From the NCBI GenBank assembly GCA_029821415.1, contig JALGTJ010000015.1:1-18579 (forward strand): a stretch of 18,579 nt of DNA, read 5' to 3'. A program made the position numbers and the translations under genes. The stretch comes from Candidatus Zipacnadia bacterium (GTDB lineage Bacteria; Armatimonadota; Zipacnadia; Zipacnadales; Zipacnadaceae). Below are positions 8,801-16,408 of the stretch, piece by piece. The notes under the pieces are model-generated. The model was not told the DNA's origin. It searched no databases and worked only from the letters and a program-made list of their open reading frames with translations. How positions within the stretch are numbered: position 1 is the first letter of the stretch; the number at the start of each line of letters is the position of its first letter.

Positions 8801-9157
8801 ACTTAGACTGGAGGAGATCTGAAACCGGTGAGTCCAGGCCAGTTCCGCCCGTTGCAACTGCTTGCGAATGCGCAGTTGCCCGCTTTGGCGTGATACTTCA
8901 CTGGGACGCACATGTTTGTCCGGAATTGCCATATCAGCCAGCGGCTCTCGGATCATCACCTCCACCGGCCGAGCTATCAGGTTCTCCTGAGCAGACCGGC
9001 CCAGCGTAAGTAAAGCCGCATCTTCGCTGACCGTGGCCTGCAGTGTGTCGGACTGGAGCTGGTAAGCACTATCTGCCGCCGCTATCCCGCCACCAAGCAA
9101 GCCGCAAAGTGCCGTCAGCCACACGACCGCAAATGTGGAGTGCAATCTTTTGTGCAT
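5849..9157 (-). CDS. Secreted multidomain glycoside-hydrolase-like protein (1102 residues)
   Basis: A signal peptide is clear: basic HKR at 2-4, a hydrophobic core to about 24, and a likely cut after AAA (26-28). Residues about 30-250 are beta-rich and resemble the mutarotase-like sandwich that precedes the barrel in GH31/GH36-type enzymes. A TIM-barrel-like region spans about 290-640, with LYWNPRDVW (426-434), LDGIFIDQ (487-494; Asp493 is a candidate catalytic residue on a strand end), WQNHCHEH (543-550) and LALTEG (559-564; Glu563 a second candidate). This layout recalls DUF6259 or clan GH-D-like proteins, but I cannot assign a GH family. Beta domains follow, including an Ig/NEW3-like segment at about 878-968. 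No dockerin or anchor is seen. The ATG at 9157 has GGGGAG 8 bases upstream. It is monocistronic and divergent from a creatininase-like gene. Confidence 0.8.
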   Translation of the reverse strand: MHKRLHSTFAVVWLTALCGLLGGGIAAADSAYQLQSDTLQATVSEDAALLTLGRSAQENLIARPVEVMIREPLADMAIPDKHVRPSEVSRQSGQLRIRKQLQRAELAWTHRFQISSSLSWTITFENQSDRLRSLTVEFPLRLRGTDYSPFFTGENDYPEWPQDGKLSYSFRARSADRNELSIPLACLYAPQRDVGFSVAADLDIPMLPVEITAERLAQETEILFAHQRVRLDPHGSRSFTVHLLVHPGDWRCSLGWLRERWPEVFWVPEGLEKYQNMSYGGSGALGNYYPYCLVNDLFWKNYELHFSPWRAGVIEMMGLKRWWGWGWAGVSDTDRWLPGIACKWRHMQHYPEAYPEGFLDGMPPADAPYQEIVRFVESRPITPELREKLRKGPGHSPCSTCWEWIDNGLVRQYIDTIHANGYFAFLYWNPRDVWYSYARAEFADTLIRGPVDEYGYAWSVCNPCPGSKFWQHKIAEIERMLKFFPKLDGIFIDQCYGGAGTSGYDDGVSINEEGQPYSDFNRNLGRLCKEVAQRVHAAGKHVWQNHCHEHIDVTRYCDLALTEGRLIPGEGQEITRYLTIGNRAAVSLQNREPHLQVALRDGFYAGLWWNRPDPREQRMTLWLWAHRLYYPLFDLLRGRHWVLQPHCLEIPTGMDGNLFQRPDGNYVAVVVSPGETHITPWWRVNVPLVVRVPDADQIKAAYLISGDHLGPMKIPYERAGNAITVRLPHYRSAAALLLAKTGRFVSLASAPIVPRNGSATITLAVDNLTDEVWKWRNTLWVEGERWWRWQDLPANSQITEDFSVPTTVTEGDPFFVFRLAMDAISDIPSSDGKPDNYATFELLAEDGPAVTIAPPRKLITRCLSNSSQGGYLPFYEALPLHIFVGETAQFEVAIINSANSTQQITVDVAGSGLSVKQIDRTVEVPAGGARQVLVKATGQEAGNGTLTATVRSASGEDSFVLPIQIVGTKLSQSQLTAVKSVDLVADIWGQTAAEPKKAIVLNGTEVGSVSGAGGWPNWTTRVRIKLTEAAAEALQVNNKLEIRNPGDNFKVRNPLLVITLDDGSVFHLNGDQVVRSTSPEWSRAEGQRVAAKQPLTWRIPAQ

Positions 9158-9234
9158 AATTACTTCTCCCCTGGGGTAATATCGGATTGCCTAACTATCG
9201 TGCAAGTTTTCCTCGTTGCTGGACGCTACACCTT

Positions 9235-9263
9235 CTAAGGAGCTGCCAGATGTACCTCCTTAG
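9235..9263. promoter_or_regulatory. Dyad in the divergent promoter region (candidate operator)
   Basis: CTAAGGAG (9235-9242) and CTCCTTAG (9256-9263) are perfect 8-bp inverted arms whose centres are 21 bp apart, two helical turns, the usual spacing for a dimeric regulator. The dyad lies about 78 bp upstream of the secreted hydrolase start and 88 bp upstream of the creatininase-like start, so it could control both divergent genes. No clear -35/-10 pairs were found on either side. Confidence 0.45.
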
Positions 9264-9350
9264 TTTAGCGCCAGTCGCAGGAATGACCGGCTATCCCAAA
9301 GAATGCTTAACATCGCCCAACAGTTACTACGATGCCGCCGGAGGATAACA

Positions 9351-10001
9351 ATGTCAAATAAACAGTATGAGCAGCTTAACGTTGGCGAGATAGCCACGGA
9401 ACTCAGCAAGTCGCCTATCGTTTACCTTCCTATCGGTTCGCTGGAATATCATGCCTTGCACCTGCCAGTGGGATTTGACGCATTACACGCTCACCGCATC
9501 TGCCTGGCCGCGGCCCAGCGGAGCGGCGGCGTGGTGTTGCCTCCAACTTACTGGGGAACCTGTGGCCACGAGGGTTTTGTCGGTTCCCTGTTACTGCGCA
9601 AAGAGACGATCGCCAGTCTGATTTCTGATATTCTGAATGAACTCACCGACCGCGGCTACAAAGTTATTATCCTGCTCACTGGACACTATCCCGGAGAGCA
9701 GGGCGAACTGCTTCGCAAAGTGGCCGCCGAACACAGCAAAATCCATCCCGGCCTGCGTATTATTGTGCCTAATGTCTTCGAGGAGCACCCTGTATATCCG
9801 GAAGTGCCCTGTCAGCATGCCGGCAAACGGGAAACCTCGCTGGGACTATACCTATTCCCGGAACTCGTGCAGATGGAGGGGCTAGACAAACCAGGGGGGG
9901 AGGCTACTCCACAATGGGGCGAGGAGCTGTTCAAGACGGCTGTGGAATTCGTAGCACAGTTGGCCAGCGATGCCCTCGGCCAGATTAACCGCTCCCAGTG
10001 A
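9351..10001 (+). CDS. Creatininase-family metal-dependent amidohydrolase (second copy)
   Basis: This is the only plus-strand gene and encodes 216 residues. GSLEYHALHLPVGFD (29-43) gives candidate metal ligands Glu32, His34 and Asp43. TGHYPGEQ (110-117) gives His112, and HAGKRETS (156-163) the HxGxxET block with Glu161. The GHY text is closer to true creatininase (GHYEN) than the GHGG of the paralogue at 525-1295, but the residue matching creatininase Glu122, a metal ligand, is Pro114. An in-frame ATG at 9303 is rejected because GGAGG stands 6 bases before the ATG at 9351. It is divergent from the secreted hydrolase and convergent with the GT2 remnant, whose restored frame would overlap its last 17 bp. 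Amide hydrolysis of a product released by the hydrolase is plausible but unproven. Confidence 0.87.
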   Translation: MSNKQYEQLNVGEIATELSKSPIVYLPIGSLEYHALHLPVGFDALHAHRICLAAAQRSGGVVLPPTYWGTCGHEGFVGSLLLRKETIASLISDILNELTDRGYKVIILLTGHYPGEQGELLRKVAAEHSKIHPGLRIIVPNVFEEHPVYPEVPCQHAGKRETSLGLYLFPELVQMEGLDKPGGEATPQWGEELFKTAVEFVAQLASDALGQINRSQ

Positions 10002-11004
10002 ATGTCAATCTACTGTCCTCTGAGGGAAGGCTGGTCATCGCCGGACTGGCCTTGAGTTGTGGTGGGGCTGCGTGGCCTTTGTAGCGTGCTTGCCACACGT
10101 CGGGGCTCACAAATCCCGCCAGCCAGCCCAACCCGTACGAAAGGTGCATAACCGGCCACTGCCGCCCTCACACCGCTATCCAAATTTCTCAGGCGAGCTC
10201 CGATGCGAGCAGCGGTAACCGTACTGAGCACCGCATAGCTACCCACCATAGCGCCCCACACCCAGATTAGGGGTGCCCAGGCCAGACTAAGCAGCGGCAG
10301 CCCGATCAGGCCAAGCACAAAGACCAATGGGGCCAGATGCCGGGGCCGCGTCGCTTTCAGATGGGCAGGGAACCAGCGCCCATTGCGAAACATCTGCCGG
10401 GCAAGCGACTGCAGATTGGGACGGGCAAAGTAGGTGGCCCGGATACTGCTATCCAGATAGACGGTAAATCCGGCCTGATGGACTCGCTGGAAAATATCCA
10501 GATCCGCATTTGAGCCCAGCGCTTCCCGATACAACCCGACGCGTTCCGAAATCGCGCGCTTCCCACTCCGAACCAGGACGAAAGCGCTCCCTCAATGGCC
10601 TTGCCCCAGGTTGAGTCTGCCCCCTGAGTATCCCAAAAGCCACCCACCACACCGGCTCCGCTCTTCTCCAAGACCTCCAGGTTGTTAGAAAGAAAGTCAA
10701 CCGGGATTCGAGCATGTCCATCCAGGACCAGCATAGCCTTACCCTGTGCCTGGCGGATGCACATATTCACCCCCGGATATTGCCACCGCTTGCTATTATG
10801 TAGTAGCTGCGCCTGTATCTCCGGGTGCTCTGCCATCCAGTGAGCAATAATATCATCCGTACCGTCGTCAGACTCGCCGTCCGCAATAATCACCTCAAAT
10901 TGGTCCTTAGGTAAGTTCTGTGCGGCAATATCGGCGAGTAACTCTTCAATATGACCTGCCTCGTTGCGCACCCCCATAACCACGGAAATCTGAACATTAG
11001 ACAT
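9985..11004 (-). pseudogene. ExoA-like GT2 glycosyltransferase with a deletion and two frameshifts
   Basis: Three pieces add up to one GT2. Residues 1-153 (from the ATG at 11004, GGGAGG 7 bases upstream; an ATG at 11010 is too close to it) carry VVMGVRNEAGHIEELL, the nucleotide-site IIADGESDDGT and LVLDGHARIP, the ExoA-type acidic motif. The frame breaks at about 10544-10548, where GSARFR jumps to ERVGLYREALG in another frame. About 20 family residues (the G-Y-V-D-T-V...YRRE block) are missing. The middle frame runs through two membrane helices, then shifts back to the first frame at about 10147-10175, where MHLSYGLGWLAG, the canonical ExoA-family end, appears. The restored frame stops at 9985; otherwise the middle frame stops at 10010. 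Intact relatives add sugars to lipid-linked glycans. This could be decay or sequence error. Confidence 0.8.
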
Positions 11005-11058
11005 TCGCATGCCTCCCGACTAATCGTCAATCTAACTAGAGCATGGGATACTTCCTCT

Positions 11059-12171
11059 TCAGATGCCAAGTAACTGCTTATAGACTTCATGGAGACGCGC
11101 AGTAGCCACATCCCAGTTATACCTCTTTTTCACAGCCTCGCGCGCGTTCGTTCCCATCTGCCGCCGCAGTTGACAATCTGCCAGCAAAGGCCGCAGCGCC
11201 TCAGCAATACCCTCGGCTGTCACCTCTGCAATTATAGTTCCACACCGCTCTTGGGCCATGACACCCCCAATATCGCCGATAGCAGTCGTGACGATTGGCT
11301 TGCCAAAGGCCATGGCTTCAAAGAACTTCACTGGCGTTATGTGCTGGAACCAGCGGGTCGGCTTCTGAGGCATCACGCAGATATCCAGCTCGCGGTAATA
11401 TTGCGGCAAGTCCTGGTAGTTATAAGCCTGCGGAATGAATGTCAAACGCACCTGGCACGACTTCACCTTCTCTTGCAGGCGCGGCAGATAGCCCGGGAAG
11501 ACATTGCCCGCCAGGAAGACCTGTAACTGGGGGAACTCGGGCCGGAGCAGCTCAGCAGCAGCGAGTAACTCCTCAATTCCTGCATCCGGCGGCATCGCGC
11601 CAATGCGGCCAATAGTTATGCCGTTAGTATCACGGGGTGGCATCGGTGTCTCCACAAGCCATCTCTCAGGATAGTTAGGCACTGCAACGACATTGCCCAA
11701 TCCCAGTGCCGAATATTTCTGAAGTTGATAGCTGGTGGTTACCAACACTGCCGCTGCCTTCGGGGCCAGTAAGCGTTCTCCCAACCTCCCTGCCCAAATG
11801 GCGATGTTACGCAGTCGCCGAGCATCGGCGAAATAGGTCGGCTCATGAGCATCAAAAATAACTGGAACTGCTAACTTGCGAGCCAGGTACAGCCCGACCG
11901 GCAGCATTTCCAAATCGTGGACGTGAAGGATATCGGCCTCTGCGCATAGTGAAGCCACCCGATGGGCGAATTTCACTAATGGCACCATCTGTTTCAACCA
12001 GTTGCCGTAGGTACTGCGAACCGGAATGCGCTGTATCACAAAGCCGTCGGTCTCTTCGCAACGCACGTGCTCAGCTTGCCGATCCCAGGCATACACGGTT
12101 ACATTGAATCCGCGAACCCGTGGATCTGGTGCCAATGGATTGGAAAGTAGCATAACCACAGTCGGTTTCAT
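11059..12171 (-). CDS. GT4-family glycosyltransferase (GT-B fold)
   Basis: The 370-residue protein opens with VVMLLSNPLAPDPRV (5-19), the start of a GT4 group that is usually followed by a helix of the type xxEAxxLxxxG. Here the text goes straight from DPRV to RGFNVTVYAWDRQ, so about 9-11 residues seem to be lost in frame. HVHDLEMLPVG, IFDAHE and VPNYPE mark the N-terminal domain and hinge, and TPVKFFEAMAFGKPIV marks the nucleotide-sugar site of the C-terminal domain. It should add a sugar from a nucleotide donor to a lipid-linked glycan at the inner membrane face. A GTG at 12192 is in frame, but AAGGAAG lies 6 bases before the ATG at 12171. It lies between the membrane protein gene (89 bp upstream) and the GT2 remnant (54 bp downstream). 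Donor and acceptor are unknown. Confidence 0.87.
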   Translation of the reverse strand: MKPTVVMLLSNPLAPDPRVRGFNVTVYAWDRQAEHVRCEETDGFVIQRIPVRSTYGNWLKQMVPLVKFAHRVASLCAEADILHVHDLEMLPVGLYLARKLAVPVIFDAHEPTYFADARRLRNIAIWAGRLGERLLAPKAAAVLVTTSYQLQKYSALGLGNVVAVPNYPERWLVETPMPPRDTNGITIGRIGAMPPDAGIEELLAAAELLRPEFPQLQVFLAGNVFPGYLPRLQEKVKSCQVRLTFIPQAYNYQDLPQYYRELDICVMPQKPTRWFQHITPVKFFEAMAFGKPIVTTAIGDIGGVMAQERCGTIIAEVTAEGIAEALRPLLADCQLRRQMGTNAREAVKKRYNWDVATARLHEVYKQLLGI

Positions 12172-12260
12172 GTTACGCTTCCTTGTCGGCACGTAATCTC
12201 TTAGGCCGTCTCAAAGATGCCACTACACTCCGCTTAGATTTGGCATGCTGGGGCCTCGCC

Positions 12261-14019
12261 TTACCCCTGCTCGGTATCCTGGCAGTATTCCAGTGCCCGG
12301 ATGGCATATACGCAGTATTCAGAGTTTGTATAAGCTTTCGGAAAATGTTCCGCAGATGCCCAATTAGCAGACATAACTACATAGCCATCTATGCCGAATC
12401 GGTGCGCTGTATCAACCAGTTGCCGAGGAGACAAATCCTGATATCGCGCGGTCATAACTTCATATAGGTCTGGCAGCGATGCCTCCACGTTGCAATTCAG
12501 GCAGGCGAGTCGGTCCCACCAAATCGGTCCATAACCATCTGACCATAGCATCGCTGCTCCGTCTTTCCACTCCACCAGCGTTGACCGCTGGCTGAAGCAG
12601 CGCCATCCCTCCAAATAGGGGGGTGTAATGAATTGCGTCTCCCAAGGTGTGTTGCGCTTGGCCCATTCAGCCACGTCGCAAAAGGCCTGATCAACGCCCC
12701 CCTGATACCAGCGAGCCGTCCGTGTGTGCAGATCAAAGCTGACCCAGAGCGCTTGGGCCGAGACTATGCAGGCTACTACTCCCAGCAGAACAAAGCTCCC
12801 CCAACTCCTTCGCGATGTGCCAACGACGAAAGCGCCAGCAACCACTATCACAAACGCCAAAAGGAGTACCTCCCTAAGTTGGAAAGGCTTTTGTCTGCCT
12901 ATTGGTGTCAGCGTTAGTATAGATACTAAAACAAGAATCGCTATTAGTGCTTGGTAGATAACACTGGTAGACCGAAACCGGCGGAAGTCGCCATTGGCCA
13001 GAAAAGCTACTGCCGCCAGTATCCCTAATACCCCGGCTGGCACAAGTGGACCCAACATAAAGACTCCCGCGAGCAAGGCAATGAGCATCCTGCCTGCCAA
13101 CTCCGCTTGCTTCCCGAACATCTCCCACAGATACACGGGCACCGCAGTGACCAGCGCTACATAGATCCATTTGTCCATCCGCAACGGTTGAATTACGGTC
13201 AGAGGCTTGAGCTTGAATATGTAAATATTTAGTAGATGTACCACGATCATGCTCAGCACTGACACAAGCACGACGATGTACAGCCGCTGGGCTGCTGGGG
13301 GTAGTACCTGCCTACGGAGCACAACCATTAGAATAACCATCATTACTGCAAAGCATGCCAATCCACCAATGCTGAGGAAAAAATGCCAAGCAAATCGCCT
13401 GGGCAGATACGTCCAGAAAGTTGCCCCTGAACTGTGGGCTGCCGGCAGCAGATTTGTAGCCAAAGGTATAGAGATGATTAGCATCAGTACTATCGCCACA
13501 ATTGATTTCTGTGGCCAGCGGCGCCAACTAAACAGCAAAAACACCACCAGTAGCGTACAGAAATGCGCACCACTGAGTACATTCAGATACAGTCCCAGAC
13601 CAGCAAAAAGTGCTGCAACTACCGGCAGGCCGGAAAGTACGACAGCAAGTCCGCTCAAGTTAGCAGCAAATGCCACATCGGTATGCGTTAGCTCGCTATC
13701 CAGTAGAAAGTCCATGCCTAAGGCTGTGCCGCTAAAGGCCCAGTGAGCTGTCATCGCACATAGTGTAACAAAGACCTGCGCCCAATAGGCTGGAGTGAGC
13801 TTAGCGGCAATGAGAAAAAATGCCGCTACAATCCAGATGCGCAACGCCACATACAGGATAAGATACAGCGTCTCCAGGCTGATCCCGAGGGTCTGCCACA
13901 GTGCTGCCTACGCCAAATCTGTAAGAGACCTGAAACAGTGACAGGCCCGCTATTACTATAACAGGTATAATGTACCTGCCTGCTCTCCAGATTTGCTGCC
14001 ATAGATGCCCTGACTGCAT
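12261..14019 (-). pseudogene. DUF6798-like polytopic membrane protein, broken near the N terminus
   Basis: A start at 14019 (GAGGAG 10 bases upstream, overlapping the previous gene's stop, 15 bp gap) encodes a first membrane helix and FQVSYRFGVG. The frame then breaks at about 13900-13910. From there the adjacent frame reads AALWQTLGISLETLYLIL and continues without a stop to 12261, although its own first start codon is only a GTG at 13850. Family relatives have a few dozen more residues between these blocks, so both a deletion and a frameshift are inferred. The large part is highly hydrophobic, with about ten helices, then a soluble tail with NTPWETQFITPPYLEGW and CFSQRSTLVEWKDG. This tail is the conserved block of DUF6798-type proteins found with exopolysaccharide genes. 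The function of the family is not known. Confidence is high for the break, moderate for the family. Confidence 0.72.
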
Positions 14020-14034
14020 CGGCTTATTTCTCCT

Positions 14035-15171
14035 CTATACCAGCTTACCTAACTTTTCCGCTATCTCCACAAGTGCTTCCTCCAGTTGGTGAGCCGCCGC
14101 GTCCCAAGTAAACTGCTCCGCCCGGCGGCGTGCATTTAGTCCTATCGCCTTCGCGTGTTCGGGGTTACCGGCCAGCAACTGGATTTTTTCAGCAATGTCT
14201 CGTGCGTCGTAGTCTATGAAATATCCCGTCTGCCCAGGGATGATTAGATCCACCATAGCGTTTTCGGGGGAGGCCAGCACGGGCAATCCCGATGCCGCCG
14301 CCTCAAAGGCCACCTGACCAAACGCTTCTGAATATGTGGGGAAGGCGAATGCGTCGCTGGCGCTGTATATGTCGCTGGGATTTTCAACAATGCCGGCAAA
14401 TACAACTCGTTCCCGCACTAAGGGGGCTTGTAGCTCAGCCTCAATCAGATCCCGTTGATCGTCAGGGCCTGCTATTAACAGGTAAACATTGCTCTTTTGT
14501 AGATAGTCCATAGCCCTCAGGAGGTGGTCAAGCCCTTTACGATACCAGTTGCCGCCGACAAAACTCACCACAAAGGCATCATCGGGGATGCCGAACTCAG
14601 TGCGGAGTCTGCTTCTCTCGGATTGACTGGCAATATGAAACTCTTTGGCATTAACACCATTGGGCACGACCCGAACATCCGGCAGTCCGTAGTCTCGGCA
14701 TATTGCGTCTCTAAGGCCAGAAGAGAGCGCCAACACCCGACCCTGTAATCGGCGACATATATACCGCTCAAGGCCCCTTTGAATTCTGAAAAAGATTCGG
14801 CCCAGGGCATATTTGTAGCGTAGCCCAGCTTGCATATGCTTAGGAAGAGGGCGTTCATAAGGACACCCGTTGACATACAGCACATCGCAATTAAGGCAGT
14901 ACAACCCGCGTGATACTACTATTCCCCGCCCTTCTCTTCGCACGCTGAGGGTTGTGCGAATCAATTCGTCCATCCAAGCCAATGCTCCTGGCAGGGGTGA
15001 AAGCGGCACCGGGTGCCATTTCACAAACTGCTGAGTTTCAGCGGCTAACGAGGTAGAAATTATATGGATACTGTGTCTCTCGGAAAGCCGCCTAGCCAGC
15101 TCGTATGTGGCTCGGCCTGGACCTTGATTTATTGGTAGTCTCTTGCCCACGAAGGTAATCTGCAAATTCAT
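14035..15171 (-). CDS. GT4-family glycosyltransferase (intact)
   Basis: The 378-residue GT-B enzyme reads through cleanly. The N-terminal domain starts ITFVGKRLPINQGPGRATYE (5-24), a glycine-rich acceptor-side loop. The hinge is VVPNGVNAKEF (168-178), then FVGGNWYRKGLDHLL (204-218). The EX7E nucleotide-sugar motif is Glu282 to Glu290 in SEAFGQVAFEAAASGLPV. It should transfer a sugar from a nucleotide donor to a growing lipid-linked saccharide on the cytoplasmic face. Its ATG overlaps the TGA of the upstream GT4 (ATGA, 15168-15171), which suggests translational coupling, and GGAG lies 4-5 bases before the start. The next gene follows after 15 bp. Because the upstream GT4 is frameshifted, ribosomes would not normally terminate at the coupling site, so its expression may be lowered. 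Confidence 0.9.
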   Translation of the reverse strand: MNLQITFVGKRLPINQGPGRATYELARRLSERHSIHIISTSLAAETQQFVKWHPVPLSPLPGALAWMDELIRTTLSVRREGRGIVVSRGLYCLNCDVLYVNGCPYERPLPKHMQAGLRYKYALGRIFFRIQRGLERYICRRLQGRVLALSSGLRDAICRDYGLPDVRVVPNGVNAKEFHIASQSERSRLRTEFGIPDDAFVVSFVGGNWYRKGLDHLLRAMDYLQKSNVYLLIAGPDDQRDLIEAELQAPLVRERVVFAGIVENPSDIYSASDAFAFPTYSEAFGQVAFEAAASGLPVLASPENAMVDLIIPGQTGYFIDYDARDIAEKIQLLAGNPEHAKAIGLNARRRAEQFTWDAAAHQLEEALVEIAEKLGKLV

Positions 15172-16398
15172 TCAGCTCCTGTTGCAATCCGCAGGCCGCT
15201 TGTCCCCGAAGCGAGCACTTTTCTGTACTGAGTGAGCATGCGCCGAGCAACTTGGCGCCAAGTGTATCGTGTGGCAACCGTGCGGCGCCCCTCGCGCGCA
15301 AGCCGGGCTCGCATAGCCGGCTGCTGCCACAACATCTGAATTGCCTGGGCCATAGCTTGCGGGCACTCATTAGGGACGAGCATCCCATTGCAACCGTCAT
15401 CAATAATATCAGGCAGGCATAATATCAGGCAGGCCGCCGACGGCAGTCGCTATGACAGGGGTACCTGCGGCCATAGCCTCCACCGCCACTATGCCAAATG
15501 GTTCCCTGCGCGAGGGCACCACCACCATCTGGGCGCCTTTCATAAGACTAACCACCGTGCTGTGCTTGACGGAACCCACGAATTTAACATCACCCAATAC
15601 GCCACAGCTCTCCGCTACCTCTTCCAGAACTATCCGCTCAGGACCATCCCCAGCAAGAATCAACTCGGCCTCGCCCAGACTTGGCTTTGCTTCCGCAAAG
15701 GCCGCTATGAGCCGATCAAAACCCTTTTTATAAACAAACCGGCCAACCCCAAGGATGTAAGGGGGATAGGTGGCAAATGGCTCTACTTTGTCAATTTCTT
15801 CCAGGCGCACCCCGTTGCCCACAACTTGTGATTTAGCTGCCATATCGGGCAGAATTTGGGTGGCGCGCTGCTGTAAGTAAACTGAATTGCACAGCACTGC
15901 TTGACTCCGTTGTAAGACAGACCGGATGAGCATACGACATAGCCTGGACTTAGCTGGGTCACGCACGATGTCTTCGCCGTGAATATTCACTACCAAGGGC
16001 GCCCTCAATAACTGACTGAGCATAATTCCGTAGATGGCGTTCGCACCGATGTAGTGGACATTTACCAGATCAGGCGGGTCATCACTAAAGATGCGCGTGG
16101 CTATGTACAGGCAGCTTGCTGGAATGATGGGGGCCGCTACCAACTTGGCCGCTGCCAGAATATATTGCCTGCATCCGTTGTCCATAGCCACACCGGGCAT
16201 AAACATCGGCACCCGATAGACACAAAGACCGTCTACCTGCTCTTGCGGAGGTGCTGACAGCGGGTTACGCGCAGTAATAACTGTAACGCGGTGCCCCTTG
16301 CTAACCAATTCCCTTCCTATTTCCCGCACTGCTGTCTCCACACCACCGATATGCGGATGATATGAATTAGGCATCAGCGCAACATGCAACGAGCGCAT
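15168..16398 (-). pseudogene. GT4-family glycosyltransferase interrupted by a 16-bp tandem duplication
   Basis: The first 326 residues are a normal GT4. They include HIGGVETAVREIGREL (16-31), NIHGEDIVRDP (138-148), a hinge VVGNGVRLEEID (192-203), GVGRFVYKKGFDRL (217-230) and the EX7E motif Glu299-Glu307 in EPFGIVAVEAMAAGTPVIAT. After GGLPDI (321-326) the frame ends at once (stop at 15409). The expected C-terminal part, DDGCNGMLVPNECPQ onward, continues in another frame to the TGA at 15168. Dropping one 16-bp repeat copy gives an uninterrupted 404-residue protein. The start is the ATG at 16398 (AGGA 5 bases upstream; the ATG at 16401 is too close). The gene follows the flippase by about 10 bp and couples by ATGA to the next GT4. 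As written, the product lacks the end of its nucleotide-binding domain. Confidence 0.9.
15403..15434. repeat. Perfect 16-bp tandem duplication (two copies)
   Basis: The unit ATAATATCAGGCAGGC occurs at 15403-15418 and again at 15419-15434 with no mismatch. Sixteen is 1 mod 3, so it shifts the frame of the GT4 coding sequence it sits in. With one copy removed the minus strand reads GGLPDIIDDGCNGML, as expected for the family. Confidence 0.97.
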
Positions 16399-16408
16399 CA
16401 TTTTCCTC

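Noticed and set aside
9176..9205. TTGCAC...TATTAC as a promoter for the secreted hydrolase
   Set aside because: Both hexamers match poorly, and the start would fall on the ribosome binding site.
9307..9333. TTAACA...TACGAT as a promoter for the plus-strand creatininase-like gene
   Set aside because: The spacer is only 15 bp, and transcription would start at the ribosome site, leaving no leader.
12183..12467. Plus-strand frame of 94 codons over the gap between the GT4 and the membrane protein
   Set aside because: It is mostly antisense to the membrane protein's conserved tail and has no ribosome site.
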